Origin: Cyclobacteriaceae bacterium
GTDB lineage: Bacteria > Bacteroidota > Bacteroidia > Cytophagales > Cyclobacteriaceae
Length of the DNA stretch: 64,000 nt
NCBI GenBank assembly: GCA_025055435.1
Contig: JANWWN010000011.1
Coordinates: 1 to 64,000, forward strand
Direction of reading: 5' to 3'
Position numbers and translations under genes: made by a program
Notes under the pieces: generated by a model
The model's database searches: none
The model's input: only the letters and a program-made list of their open reading frames with translations
What the model was told of the DNA's origin: nothing
Part shown: positions 9,921 through 19,383 of the stretch, piece by piece
How the letters are laid out: every line of letters begins with the position of its first letter
Numbering within the stretch: position 1 is the first letter of the stretch

Positions 9921-9985
9921 ACCCTAAGTTGTTTATCGGCCCGCAGATTTTCGTCATTTAAAAAGCTGTTGTATAATTGCCTGCA

Positions 9986-10969
9986 ATGAGTACTGCAACC
10001 ACAAGTTCCGCCAAAACCAAATACAGTTTTACAGAGAAAAAAGACACCCGTTCCGGATTCGGTGCCGGCCTGCTGGAGGCGGGTCGCCAAAACGAAAATG
10101 TGGTAGCCTTGTGTGCCGACCTTACCGGTTCACTGAAAATGGATGCCTTTAAGAAGGAATTTCCACATCGCTTTTTTCAGGTAGGCATAGCCGAAGCCAA
10201 TATGATGGGCATAGCAGCAGGTTTAACCATTGGCGGTAAAATTCCGTTTACCGGTACCTTTGCCAACTTTTCTACCGGGAGGGTGTACGACCAAATCAGG
10301 CAGTCTATCGCCTATTCGCATAAAAATGTAAAAATATGTGCCTCGCATGCTGGTCTTACATTGGGTGAAGATGGAGCCACGCATCAAATACTGGAAGACA
10401 TCGGCATGATGAAGATGCTGCCGGGAATGACTGTGATTGTTCCATGCGACTACAACCAGACCAAAGCTGCCACACTCGCCCTGGTCAATCATCACGGGCC
10501 GGCATATTTACGATTCGGACGTCCCTCCTGGCCAGTGTTTACCGCCCCCGATCGCCAATTTGTTATCGGTAAAGCCGATGTGATGATTGAAGGAAGCGAT
10601 GTAAGCATCTTTGCCTGTGGACACATGGTATGGCAGGCCATTGAAGCGGAAGCCATACTTGCCGAACAGGGTATTCGTGCCGAAGTAATCAACATTCATA
10701 CAATCAAGCCGATTGACCGGGAGGCCATTCTGAAATCCGTAGAAAAGACCCGCTGCGCCGTGACTTGTGAGGAACATCAGATTAATGGCGGACTTGGAGA
10801 AAGTGTGGCGCAGATATTGTGCCGCTTCCATCCTGCACCGATTGAAATGGTTGCGGTTAACGACTCATTTGGAGAAAGCGGAACACCGGCACAACTGCTT
10901 AAAAAATATGGTCTGGCCCCCGAAAATATTGTCAGTGCAGTGCAGAAAGTCCTAGCCCGAAAAAAGTGA
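9986..10969 (+). CDS. Transketolase C-terminal subunit-like protein (Pyr + C domains)
   Basis: [29 protein letters not shown]...; [47 protein letters not shown]. Confidence 0.9.
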   Translation: MSTATTSSAKTKYSFTEKKDTRSGFGAGLLEAGRQNENVVALCADLTGSLKMDAFKKEFPHRFFQVGIAEANMMGIAAGLTIGGKIPFTGTFANFSTGRVYDQIRQSIAYSHKNVKICASHAGLTLGEDGATHQILEDIGMMKMLPGMTVIVPCDYNQTKAATLALVNHHGPAYLRFGRPSWPVFTAPDRQFVIGKADVMIEGSDVSIFACGHMVWQAIEAEAILAEQGIRAEVINIHTIKPIDREAILKSVEKTRCAVTCEEHQINGGLGESVAQILCRFHPAPIEMVAVNDSFGESGTPAQLLKKYGLAPENIVSAVQKVLARKK

Positions 10970-11385
10970 AGCCCAGGATACTTGTTCTGTGCACCGGTAA
11001 CTCCTGCCGCAGCCAGATGGCCGAAGGTTATTTAAAACACTTTGCAGGAAATAAAGCCGAAGTATACAGCGCTGGCATTGAAGCGCACGGAGTTAATCCG
11101 CGTGCCATTGCCATAATGAAAGAAGATGGTATTGATATCAGCATGCATACTTCGAATACGGTTGATGAGTATGCTCATCTTGAATTTGACTATGTGCTAA
11201 CAGTATGCGATAATGCCCGTGAGAACTGTCCGTACTTTCCCGCACGGGTAAAGCAACTGCACCACAACTTTCCCGACCCCGCCAGAGCCAACGGCACAGA
11301 CGAGGAAATCATGCAACAGTTCCGTCAAGTACGCAACCAAATTAAAGAATACATTAAATGGTTCGTGGAAGATAATCTGAAATGA
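10966..11385 (+). CDS. arsC: Arsenate reductase, thioredoxin-coupled LMW-PTPase type
   Basis: [16 protein letters not shown]-loop, [14 protein letters not shown] Cys pair; GTG start overlaps the previous TGA. Confidence 0.85.
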   Translation: MKPRILVLCTGNSCRSQMAEGYLKHFAGNKAEVYSAGIEAHGVNPRAIAIMKEDGIDISMHTSNTVDEYAHLEFDYVLTVCDNARENCPYFPARVKQLHHNFPDPARANGTDEEIMQQFRQVRNQIKEYIKWFVEDNLK

Positions 11386-11412
11386 GCTCATCCAATAAAC
11401 CCATTGACTATT

Positions 11413-11448
11413 AACCATGGACCAATCAACCATGGACTAACCAACCAT
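11413..11448. repeat. 15-bp direct repeat aaccatggac(c/t)aa(t/c)c, ~2.4 copies
   Basis: aaccatggaccaatc / aaccatggactaacc / aaccat. Confidence 0.6.
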
Positions 11449-11453
11449 TTTTC

Positions 11454-11461
11454 TACATTTG
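11454..11461 (+). promoter_or_regulatory. Candidate Bacteroidota -7 box TACATTTG upstream of serB-serA fusion
   Basis: Matches TAnnTTTG; ends 19 nt before ATG at 11481. Confidence 0.4.
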
Positions 11462-11480
11462 CGATTCATCTTGTTTGCAG

Positions 11481-13373
11481 ATGGATTTCAACAAGTTTAT
11501 CGTAATCGATTTCGATAGCACTTTTACTAAAGTCGAAGCATTAGACCTCTTGGCCGACATCATCTATGACGGGCAGCCGGAAAAGGAATCCATCAAAAAG
11601 CAAATTACCGAAATTACCAACCAGGCGATGGAAGGACACCTCTCCTTCCGCCAGGCCCTCGAAAAGCGCATCGCTTTGCTGAAGCCAAACAAAAAGCACC
11701 TCGAACAACTGGCCGTTAGGCTCAAATACCAGGTCTCCGAATCGTTCAAACGAAACCGCGAGTTTTTTCACAAGTATGCCGACAACATCTATGTTATCTC
11801 CAACGGCTTTCACATCTTTATTGACCCGGTGGTAATGGAATTTGGCATAAAGCCTGAAAACATTTTAGCCAACCGGTTCTTTTTTGATGACCAGGGTAAC
11901 GTAACCGGCTTTGATACAAGTAATCCGTTATCGGATAACCACGGAAAAGTAGAACAGCTGAAGCGACTTAACCTGCCGGGCGACATCTATGTGATTGGCG
12001 ATGGATATACCGACTATGAAATTAAAGCCGCAGGGCTGGCTAATAAATTTTTTGCTTTTACCGAAAACGTGGAGCGAAATGCCATTATGGAAAAAGCCGA
12101 CCATATAACGCCCAGCTTCGATGAGTTTCTCTATCTCAATAAACTGAATACGGCTATTTCCTACCCTAAAAACAGAATCCATGTTTTATTATTGGAGAAC
12201 ATTCACCCGGTAGCTGCACAGATTTTACGGGCCGATGGTTTTACCGTTGAAACACTACCCACCGCACTGACAGAAGAAGAGTTGTGTGAGCGAATCAGGA
12301 ATGTAAGCGTACTCGGTATCCGGTCGAAAACACAAATTACCGAACGGGTTTTGCAACACGCCAACCGGTTGATGGTGATTGGCGCGTTTTGCATCGGAAC
12401 TAACCAGATTGACCTGAAAGCTGCAACCCGAAAAGGTGTAGCTGTATTCAATGCTCCCTACAGCAACACCCGGTCGGTGGTGGAAATGGCCGTTGCCGAA
12501 ATGATTGTTCTGATGCGCAAATTATTTGACAAGTCCAACAAAATGCATCGGGGCATTTGGGATAAGTCGGCTGAAGGAAGTTACGAAGTTCGGGGCAAAC
12601 GTTTGGGAATTGTAGGCTATGGCAGTATTGGTTCGCAGCTATCGGTGCTGGCTGAAGCCCTGGGCATGAAAGTTTATTACTACGACATTGAAGAAAAGCT
12701 GGCATTGGGTAACGCTACAAAATGCAAATCGCTGAAGGAACTGCTGGAGCTCAGCGATATTGTTTCGCTCCACGTTGATGGCCGCGAAAGCAATACTCAC
12801 CTGATTGGCGAACGCGAGTTTTCCTGGATGCGAAACGGTGTGATTCTGCTGAACCTGAGCCGCGGGCACATTGTTGACATCCATGCGCTGAAAAAAGCCA
12901 TAGAAACCGGAAAGGTTGCCGGCTGCGCCATCGATGTATTTCCCTATGAGCCCGTAAATAATAATGAGGAGTTTATATCCGAATTACGCGGACTACCGAA
13001 TACCATCCTCACTCCGCACATTGGCGGCAGTACACGCGAAGCCCAGGAAAATATCGGGCAATTCGTGCCGGCACGCATTCAGGATTACATTAACACCGGA
13101 AGTACTTCCAGCAGTGTAAACTTTCCCAACCTGGCACTACCCACACTCGAAAATGCCCATCGCCTTATTCATATTCACGAAAATGTACCCGGCATACTCG
13201 CACGTATTAACCAGGTATTAGCTAGTCATAATATCAACATCGTGGGACAATATCTGAAAACCAATGAACAAATAGGCTACGTAATTACTGATATTGATAA
13301 GGAGTACAACAAGGAAGTAATTCGGGAACTCCGCGGTATCGAACACACCATTAAATTCCGCGTGCTCTATTAA
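11481..13373 (+). CDS. Fused phosphoserine phosphatase-like HAD + D-3-phosphoglycerate dehydrogenase with ACT domain
   Basis: N-terminal VIDFDSTFTKVEALDLLADI (DxDxT), VIGDGYTDYEIK; C-terminal GIVGYGSIGSQLSVLAEALGM, LNLSRGHIVD, TPHIGGSTREAQENIG, ACT-like tail. Confidence 0.92.
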   Translation: MDFNKFIVIDFDSTFTKVEALDLLADIIYDGQPEKESIKKQITEITNQAMEGHLSFRQALEKRIALLKPNKKHLEQLAVRLKYQVSESFKRNREFFHKYADNIYVISNGFHIFIDPVVMEFGIKPENILANRFFFDDQGNVTGFDTSNPLSDNHGKVEQLKRLNLPGDIYVIGDGYTDYEIKAAGLANKFFAFTENVERNAIMEKADHITPSFDEFLYLNKLNTAISYPKNRIHVLLLENIHPVAAQILRADGFTVETLPTALTEEELCERIRNVSVLGIRSKTQITERVLQHANRLMVIGAFCIGTNQIDLKAATRKGVAVFNAPYSNTRSVVEMAVAEMIVLMRKLFDKSNKMHRGIWDKSAEGSYEVRGKRLGIVGYGSIGSQLSVLAEALGMKVYYYDIEEKLALGNATKCKSLKELLELSDIVSLHVDGRESNTHLIGEREFSWMRNGVILLNLSRGHIVDIHALKKAIETGKVAGCAIDVFPYEPVNNNEEFISELRGLPNTILTPHIGGSTREAQENIGQFVPARIQDYINTGSTSSSVNFPNLALPTLENAHRLIHIHENVPGILARINQVLASHNINIVGQYLKTNEQIGYVITDIDKEYNKEVIRELRGIEHTIKFRVLY

Positions 13374-13382
13374 GCCAAACCA

Positions 13383-13633
13383 TTTCAGAAAATTTTTTCT
13401 AAGGAGAAAGTGTTAAAAAACCCACCGGATTTGGCGAGGTTGTTTCGTGAACCCCGTAAAGACAGGTTTTGAGCTGCATCGCATCCGCAACCTTCCACTG
13501 TTATCCTGCTCCGAAGAACGAGGTCCCGCCGGTGGCGGGATGAGGCCTGATTTTGGACACGTGCTTCACTCGGTATGGTCATACTTGTTAGGTTCAGCAA
13601 ACGTGTCCCAAATCCGGGTGGGATTTTCTGAAA
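13383..13633. other. Strongly self-complementary intergenic element (candidate structured RNA or compound terminator)
   Basis: Nested inverted repeats: tttcagaaaa(13383-13392)/ttttctgaaa(13624-13633); cccaccggatttgg(13421-13434)/ccaaatccgggtggg(13608-13622); ggacacgt(13555-13562)/acgtgtcc(13601-13608); tcccgcc-ggt-ggcggga(13524-13540). Confidence 0.6.
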
Positions 13634-13702
13634 CAAACGTAGAAAAAACCTTATCGTTCGTCAATATTGCTTTTGATGAATTTTTTAATTACCCGCAACC
13701 GC

Positions 13703-13710
13703 TACTTTTG
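13703..13710 (+). promoter_or_regulatory. Candidate Bacteroidota -7 box TACTTTTG immediately upstream of serC
   Basis: Matches TAnnTTTG; ends only 6 nt before the ATG. Confidence 0.3.
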
Positions 13711-13716
13711 TGCACG

Positions 13717-14790
13717 ATGAAACACCTTGTAAGCTTTGCACCGGGTCCCTCACAATTGTACTTCACCGTGCCCGACCACCTGCGTCAGGCACTGCGCGAA
13801 GGAATTCCCTCCATGTCTCATCGCAGCGCAGCATTCGAAAAAATTTTTGCCGGCGCTTCGGAAAATCTGCGTGAACTGCTTAATCTGCCTGACAACTTTA
13901 GCATCTTTTTCTGTTCATCGGCAACCGAGATATGGGAACGCATCATTCAAAATCTTACAGCTGAACATTCCGTGCACCTTTCGACCGGTGCATTCGGCAA
14001 ACGCTTTTACGAAACTGCCCTCCAGTTAAAACGCCATGCCGTGTTGTATGAAAAAGCTTACGGAGATGGATTCACTCAGGCGCCTGACGTGCCCCCTACC
14101 GAACTTATCGCCATAACCCATAACGAAACCAGTACAGGTGTAACAACACCGCATGAAATAATTAAAGCGTTGCGCCTTCAACACCCGCAAAGCATTATCG
14201 CAGTAGATGCCGTGTCGTCACTACCTTACCCGCAATTTGATTTTACCACGATTGATACATTGTTTTTCTCCGTTCAAAAAGGCTTCGGGCTGCCCGCCGG
14301 CCTGGGTGTTTGGATAGTCAATGAACGCTGTATCGAAAAGGAGGAACAACTGCGTAGCACAGGTCAGTCTACCGGAACATATCACAGTCTGACTTCCCTT
14401 CTTCAACATGCACGTAAACACCAAACACCCGAAACACCAAATGTGCTGGGTATTTACCTTTTGGAAAAAGTAACAGCTGATATGCTGCGAAGAGGCATCA
14501 CTGCAATTCGTAAAGAAACCGAATATAAGGCTGCTGTTTTATATCATGCGCTGGAGCAACACCAATCTATCCGGCCGTTTGTAAAAACACCAGCTTTACG
14601 TTCACCTACCGTTATTGTGGCCGAGACCAGTAATCTGACAGACAAGTTGTACACTAAATTATCTGAAAAGGGACTGCTCCCTGGCGAAGGATACGGACCA
14701 CTCAAAGCCTCGACTTTGCGTTTTGCAAATTTTCCGGCTCACTCTAAAGAGCAGTTTGAAAAACTCGCTGACCTTATCAGTAACGGATAA
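13717..14790 (+). CDS. serC: Phosphoserine aminotransferase-like class V aminotransferase
   Basis: FAPGPSQLYFTVPDHL...MSHRSAAFEKIF; SVQKGFGLPAGLGVW (PLP lysine); ATG at 13717 preferred over the longer ORF start at 13447. Confidence 0.85.
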   Translation: MKHLVSFAPGPSQLYFTVPDHLRQALREGIPSMSHRSAAFEKIFAGASENLRELLNLPDNFSIFFCSSATEIWERIIQNLTAEHSVHLSTGAFGKRFYETALQLKRHAVLYEKAYGDGFTQAPDVPPTELIAITHNETSTGVTTPHEIIKALRLQHPQSIIAVDAVSSLPYPQFDFTTIDTLFFSVQKGFGLPAGLGVWIVNERCIEKEEQLRSTGQSTGTYHSLTSLLQHARKHQTPETPNVLGIYLLEKVTADMLRRGITAIRKETEYKAAVLYHALEQHQSIRPFVKTPALRSPTVIVAETSNLTDKLYTKLSEKGLLPGEGYGPLKASTLRFANFPAHSKEQFEKLADLISNG

Positions 14791-14960
14791 CCGAACTAAA
14801 TAAGTGAGACGGTTGCCCGTAGCCTTTCAGAGAGCAGCTTCTTCATGGCCGGTGTTTCCTGTCAGGTTCCGATGAAGCGAAAAAGCAATTGATTAAATGT
14901 GCACCTTTCTATACTTTGCGGCCTTTCAACGGTTAATAGGTCATTTAAAAATTTACCTGT

Positions 14961-16811
14961 ATGAAGCGCCTTTACATGCCTCTGCTTTTCACGTTTATCC
15001 ACATCGTTATCTACTCACAGGACTATCGCTGGCAACAACGGGTTGAATATCAAATGAATGTCCGGCTTGATGTTAAAACCCATAAATTAACCGGAACCCA
15101 AAAACTGGTTTACACCAACAATTCGCCCGACACCCTCAGCAAAGTTTATTATCATTTATACTATAACGCCTTTCAACCAGGTTCGATGATGGACGTGCGC
15201 TCACGAACCATTGCCGACCCTGATGGACGTGTAACTGACCGCATCGCAAAACTTAAGGATGATGAGATCGGATACCAGCGCATTTTAAAATTAACGCAGG
15301 ATGGCAAGGAGGTTCGCTTCAAAGTAAACGGAACCATTCTGGAAGTCGAGTTGAACAAAGCTTTGCTTCCAAAAACCAAAACCACATTCGACATGCAATT
15401 TGAAGCGCAGGTGCCTGTGCAGATAAGACGAACCGGCCGCAACAACCGCGAAGGAATAGCTTACTCCATGACGCAGTGGTATCCGAAAATAGCCGAGTAC
15501 GACCACCAGGGTTGGCACGCTTACCAATATGTTGCCCGTGAATTTCATGGCGTATGGGGCGACTTCGATGTAAAAATTACCCTCGACCCAACGTATGTGG
15601 TGGCAGGAACCGGTCTGCTGCAAAACCCGCTACAGGTTGGACATGGTTATGAAAAACCCGGCTCAAAGGTTAACCGCCCGACAGGTGAACTGACCTGGCA
15701 TTTCCTTGCAAAAGATGTAATTGACTTTGCATGGGCAGCCGATCCGGACTACACCCATACCATCGCGCAGGTTCCCGATGGTCCGGAAGTTCACTTCTTC
15801 TATCAAAAAAACGAAAAGACAGCCGATAACTGGAAGCGACTTGAGGAGTATGTAGTTAAACATTTCCAGTTCATGAACCGTACGTTTGGAAAATATCCAT
15901 ACCCTGCCTATTCGGTAATTCAGGGCGGAGACGGAGGCATGGAATACCCGATGTGTACGCTGATATTGGGTGAAGGAAACTTCAACGGCCTGGTAAGTAC
16001 CGCCATACACGAAATTTCCCACAGCTGGTATCAGGCTGTTCTGGCAAGTAATGAGTCACTCTATCCGTGGATGGACGAAGGTTTTACCTCCTTTACACAG
16101 GATGAATCGCTTGCCAAATTTTCCAACACCGAAAATCCGCATACCTCAACCTATGCAAGCTATTTTGCGCTGGTGCGCAGCGGTTTGCAGGAGCCGGCCA
16201 GCCAGCACTCCGACCACTTCACTACGAATCGCGCCTATAGCACCGCTGCCTATAGCATGGGCAGTATGTTGCTTAATCAACTAAAGTACATCATGGGAGA
16301 TGAAACATTTTACCGCGCCATGCGCAACTACTACAACACATGGAAATTTCGGCATCCCGAACCTAACGACTTCATCCGCGTGATGGAAAAGACCTCGGGC
16401 CTAAGCCTGAGCTGGTTCATGCGCTATTGGATCAACACCACCAAACGCATTGATTATGGAATCAAACAGGTGCTTCAACAAAATGGCAAAACCTTTGTTG
16501 TCCTTGAACGCCTGGGTGAACTGCCCATGCCGGTCGAACTTACTGTTACCTACCGCAACGGTGCGCGCGAAGTGTACTACCTGCCGCTAAATGAAATGAT
16601 TGGAAGTAAAAAGCTGCCAACCTCCGGATGGTTCGCGCTTACTCCCTGGCCTTGGGTTAACCCAACATATACAATTGAAATCAACAAACCACTCTCCGAC
16701 ATCGTTGCGATGGAAATTGATGCCGCGCAACAAACTGCCGATATCGATCGGAAAAACAACAAGCTCGATTTGAGCAGCGAATTAAAAGGATACACCGACC
16801 CTACCCGGTAA
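14961..16811 (+). CDS. M1 family metallopeptidase, secreted
   Basis: HEISHSWYQAVLASNESLYPWMDEGFTSF (HExxH-18-E), GGMEYPM. Confidence 0.93.
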   Translation: MKRLYMPLLFTFIHIVIYSQDYRWQQRVEYQMNVRLDVKTHKLTGTQKLVYTNNSPDTLSKVYYHLYYNAFQPGSMMDVRSRTIADPDGRVTDRIAKLKDDEIGYQRILKLTQDGKEVRFKVNGTILEVELNKALLPKTKTTFDMQFEAQVPVQIRRTGRNNREGIAYSMTQWYPKIAEYDHQGWHAYQYVAREFHGVWGDFDVKITLDPTYVVAGTGLLQNPLQVGHGYEKPGSKVNRPTGELTWHFLAKDVIDFAWAADPDYTHTIAQVPDGPEVHFFYQKNEKTADNWKRLEEYVVKHFQFMNRTFGKYPYPAYSVIQGGDGGMEYPMCTLILGEGNFNGLVSTAIHEISHSWYQAVLASNESLYPWMDEGFTSFTQDESLAKFSNTENPHTSTYASYFALVRSGLQEPASQHSDHFTTNRAYSTAAYSMGSMLLNQLKYIMGDETFYRAMRNYYNTWKFRHPEPNDFIRVMEKTSGLSLSWFMRYWINTTKRIDYGIKQVLQQNGKTFVVLERLGELPMPVELTVTYRNGAREVYYLPLNEMIGSKKLPTSGWFALTPWPWVNPTYTIEINKPLSDIVAMEIDAAQQTADIDRKNNKLDLSSELKGYTDPTR

Positions 16812-16823
16812 TCGTCAAAACTT

Positions 16824-16831
16824 TATTTTTG
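16824..16831 (+). promoter_or_regulatory. Candidate Bacteroidota -7 box TATTTTTG upstream of ligA
   Basis: Matches TAnnTTTG; ends 19 nt before ATG at 16851. Confidence 0.4.
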
Positions 16832-16850
16832 CTGCCCAACAACCCTTTTC

Positions 16851-18872
16851 ATGACGGCTGAGCAGGCAAAAAAGGAAATTGAACGCCTAACGGAGCTGAT
16901 TAACTACCACAACGACCTGTACTACCAGCAGCACCGCACCGAGATTAGCGACTACGAATTTGACCAGTTGCTCGAAAAGCTGGTTAAACTGGAAAACCAA
17001 TTTCCTCAGTTCCGCCTGCCCGACTCACCCTCGCAACGCGTGGGCGGCACCGTGACCAAAGATTTTCCACAGGTAGATCACCGCTATCCCATGCTTTCGC
17101 TGAGCAATACGTATAGCGAAGAAGAGGTCAGGGAATTTGATAACCGCGTGGCAAAAGGACTGGGCGGTCAACCCTACGAGTACGTCTGCGAACTAAAGTT
17201 CGATGGCGTTTCAATCAGCCTGATTTATGAAAACGGGTTGCTCGTTCGGGGCGTAACCCGTGGTGATGGTGTTCGGGGTGATGACGTTACCACCAATGTA
17301 AAAACCATCCGTAGCATCCCGTTGCGCGTAAAAGGTACAGACGTACCGGCATGGTTTGAAGTTCGCGGAGAAATATTCATGCCGAAAGATGTATTTGAAC
17401 AGCTGAACAAAGAACGTGAAGATATCGGTGAAGAAACCTACGCCAACGCCCGGAATACCACATCAGGAACATTAAAAATGCAGGATTCTTCGATCGTTGC
17501 CCGACGCAGGCTCGATTGTTATGCTTACTACCTGTTAGGAGAAGAAACCGGGATACAAACGCACGAAGAAGGATTAAAAAAGCTTGCCCGTTGGAAATTC
17601 AACGTATCGCCTACCTGGCGTAAATGCAAAAATCTCAATGAGGTGTTGACTTACATTAAGGAATGGGAGGACAAACGCTTTAACCTGCCGGTTGAAACCG
17701 ATGGCGTGGTAATCAAAGTAAACCGCATTGACCAGCAGGAAGAACTGGGCCTGACCGCCAAAAGTCCGCGCTGGGCTATTGCTTTTAAATACAAACCTCA
17801 GTCGGTAAGCACAAAGCTCAATGGTATAACCTATCAGGTAGGCCGCACCGGAGCCATTACTCCCGTGGCCGAATTACAACCGGTTTTCCTTTCGGGGACC
17901 ACAGTAAAGCGGGCCTCGCTACATAACGCTAATGAAATTGCACGACTCAACCTGCATGAAGGCGACTATGTGTTTGTGGAAAAAGGCGGTGAGATTATTC
18001 CGAAAGTTACTGGTGTTGACCTGAGCAAACGCTCCCCCTACGCAAAGCCTATACAATACATCACGCACTGCCCGGAGTGCGGCACAAAATTGATTCGCGA
18101 AGAAGGTGAAGCAGCGCACTATTGTCCTAATACAACAGGTTGCCCACCCCAAATCATGGGTCGCATCGAGCATTTTATCCAGCGGAAAGCCATGGATATT
18201 AACGCACTCGGTGAAAAAACAATTGAACAACTTTACCGCAGGGGTATGGTGAAAACTCCTGCGGATTTATACGAACTGAAACTTGCCGATTTGCTGCAGC
18301 TCGAAGGCTTTAAGGAAAAATCCGCCAAAAATGTGCTGGAAGGTATTGAAGAAAGTAAAAAGGCACCTTTTGAAAATGTGTTGTTCGCTTTGGGTATCCG
18401 GTACGTCGGAAAAACAGTAGCCGAAAAGCTGGCCCGTCATTTCAAATCGCTCGAAGCATTGGCTGCGGCTTCGTATGAAGAACTGGTAAATGCTCCGGAG
18501 GTTGGCGAAAAAATTGCCCAAAGCATAATCCGGTTTTTCCGTAACCCGGAAAATCAAAATGAAATTGAACGTCTGCGCAAAGCAGGACTAAACTTTGCGC
18601 TGGACAAAAATAGCTTCGTACCCGAAAGCACGGTACTGAACAACAAATCGTTTGTCATCTCGGGTGTGTTTAAAAAATACGGTCGCGATGAGCTGAAAGA
18701 ATTGATTATCCGAAACGGAGGCCGTGTTCTTTCGGGAGTTTCGGGAAAATTGGATTATTTAGTGGCCGGCGAAAACATGGGCCCTGCCAAACTGGAAAAA
18801 GCCCGTCAACTGGGCATTCGGATAATTTCCGAAGAAGAACTAGAAAGGCTGCTAAACGGTGAAGCCATCTGA
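16851..18872 (+). CDS. ligA: NAD-dependent DNA ligase
   Basis: CELKFDGVSISLIYENG (KxDG), zinc-finger CPECGTKL...CPNTTGCPPQ, HhH repeats, BRCT-like C-terminus. Confidence 0.98.
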   Translation: MTAEQAKKEIERLTELINYHNDLYYQQHRTEISDYEFDQLLEKLVKLENQFPQFRLPDSPSQRVGGTVTKDFPQVDHRYPMLSLSNTYSEEEVREFDNRVAKGLGGQPYEYVCELKFDGVSISLIYENGLLVRGVTRGDGVRGDDVTTNVKTIRSIPLRVKGTDVPAWFEVRGEIFMPKDVFEQLNKEREDIGEETYANARNTTSGTLKMQDSSIVARRRLDCYAYYLLGEETGIQTHEEGLKKLARWKFNVSPTWRKCKNLNEVLTYIKEWEDKRFNLPVETDGVVIKVNRIDQQEELGLTAKSPRWAIAFKYKPQSVSTKLNGITYQVGRTGAITPVAELQPVFLSGTTVKRASLHNANEIARLNLHEGDYVFVEKGGEIIPKVTGVDLSKRSPYAKPIQYITHCPECGTKLIREEGEAAHYCPNTTGCPPQIMGRIEHFIQRKAMDINALGEKTIEQLYRRGMVKTPADLYELKLADLLQLEGFKEKSAKNVLEGIEESKKAPFENVLFALGIRYVGKTVAEKLARHFKSLEALAAASYEELVNAPEVGEKIAQSIIRFFRNPENQNEIERLRKAGLNFALDKNSFVPESTVLNNKSFVISGVFKKYGRDELKELIIRNGGRVLSGVSGKLDYLVAGENMGPAKLEKARQLGIRIISEEELERLLNGEAI

Positions 18873-18875
18873 ACC

Positions 18876-19382
18876 ATGAAACTGAACTTCCTCAAACTGC
18901 GAACAAAAAACCAGCTCCGGAAAAACAAAACTCAGCGCAGCAGCATACCATTTAAAAAAGCCGAGCGCATAGGCTTACTGTTTACCATTGAAGACCGCAA
19001 CAAGCACGACCATATTAAGCAGTTTATCCATAAGCTGGAGCAGGAAGGAAAGAAAGTTCAGGCCTTTGCATTTCTTCCGCCCAAAAAAGAAAACTACGAG
19101 TTTCTGTTCGACTTCTTTACTCCGCAGGAAGTTTCCTTCTGTGGAAGTATCAAATCAGATCATGCCCTTCGTTTTGCCGATACCGCGTTCGATTATCTGT
19201 TTTGTCTGGATAAAAATCCGAATGACTACATCTGCTACCTGCTTGCACGGAGCAAAGCCCGGTGTCGGGCTGGCATTTACAGTGAACAGTTGCAACCCTA
19301 TTTCGAACTTATGGTGAACGGCGTTAAAAGCACATCGGCTTTAATTGAACACATTCATCAATACACACAAAAGCTCAAGTGA
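18876..19382 (+). CDS. DUF6913-like Bacteroidota conserved protein
   Basis: 168 aa, SIPFKKAERIGLLF...FDYLFCLDKNPNDYICYLLARSKARCRAGIY. Confidence 0.6.
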   Translation: MKLNFLKLRTKNQLRKNKTQRSSIPFKKAERIGLLFTIEDRNKHDHIKQFIHKLEQEGKKVQAFAFLPPKKENYEFLFDFFTPQEVSFCGSIKSDHALRFADTAFDYLFCLDKNPNDYICYLLARSKARCRAGIYSEQLQPYFELMVNGVKSTSALIEHIHQYTQKLK

Positions 19383-19383
19383 C

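Noticed and set aside
13383-13633. Transposon/MITE interpretation of the inverted-repeat element
   Set aside because: No target-site duplication was visible and arms are nested rather than simple terminal repeats; a genome copy count is needed
13447-13716. N-terminal 90-aa extension of the serC ORF and the minus-strand ORF 13385-13636
   Set aside because: Both are translations of the self-complementary intergenic element; SerC homology begins at the ATG at 13717
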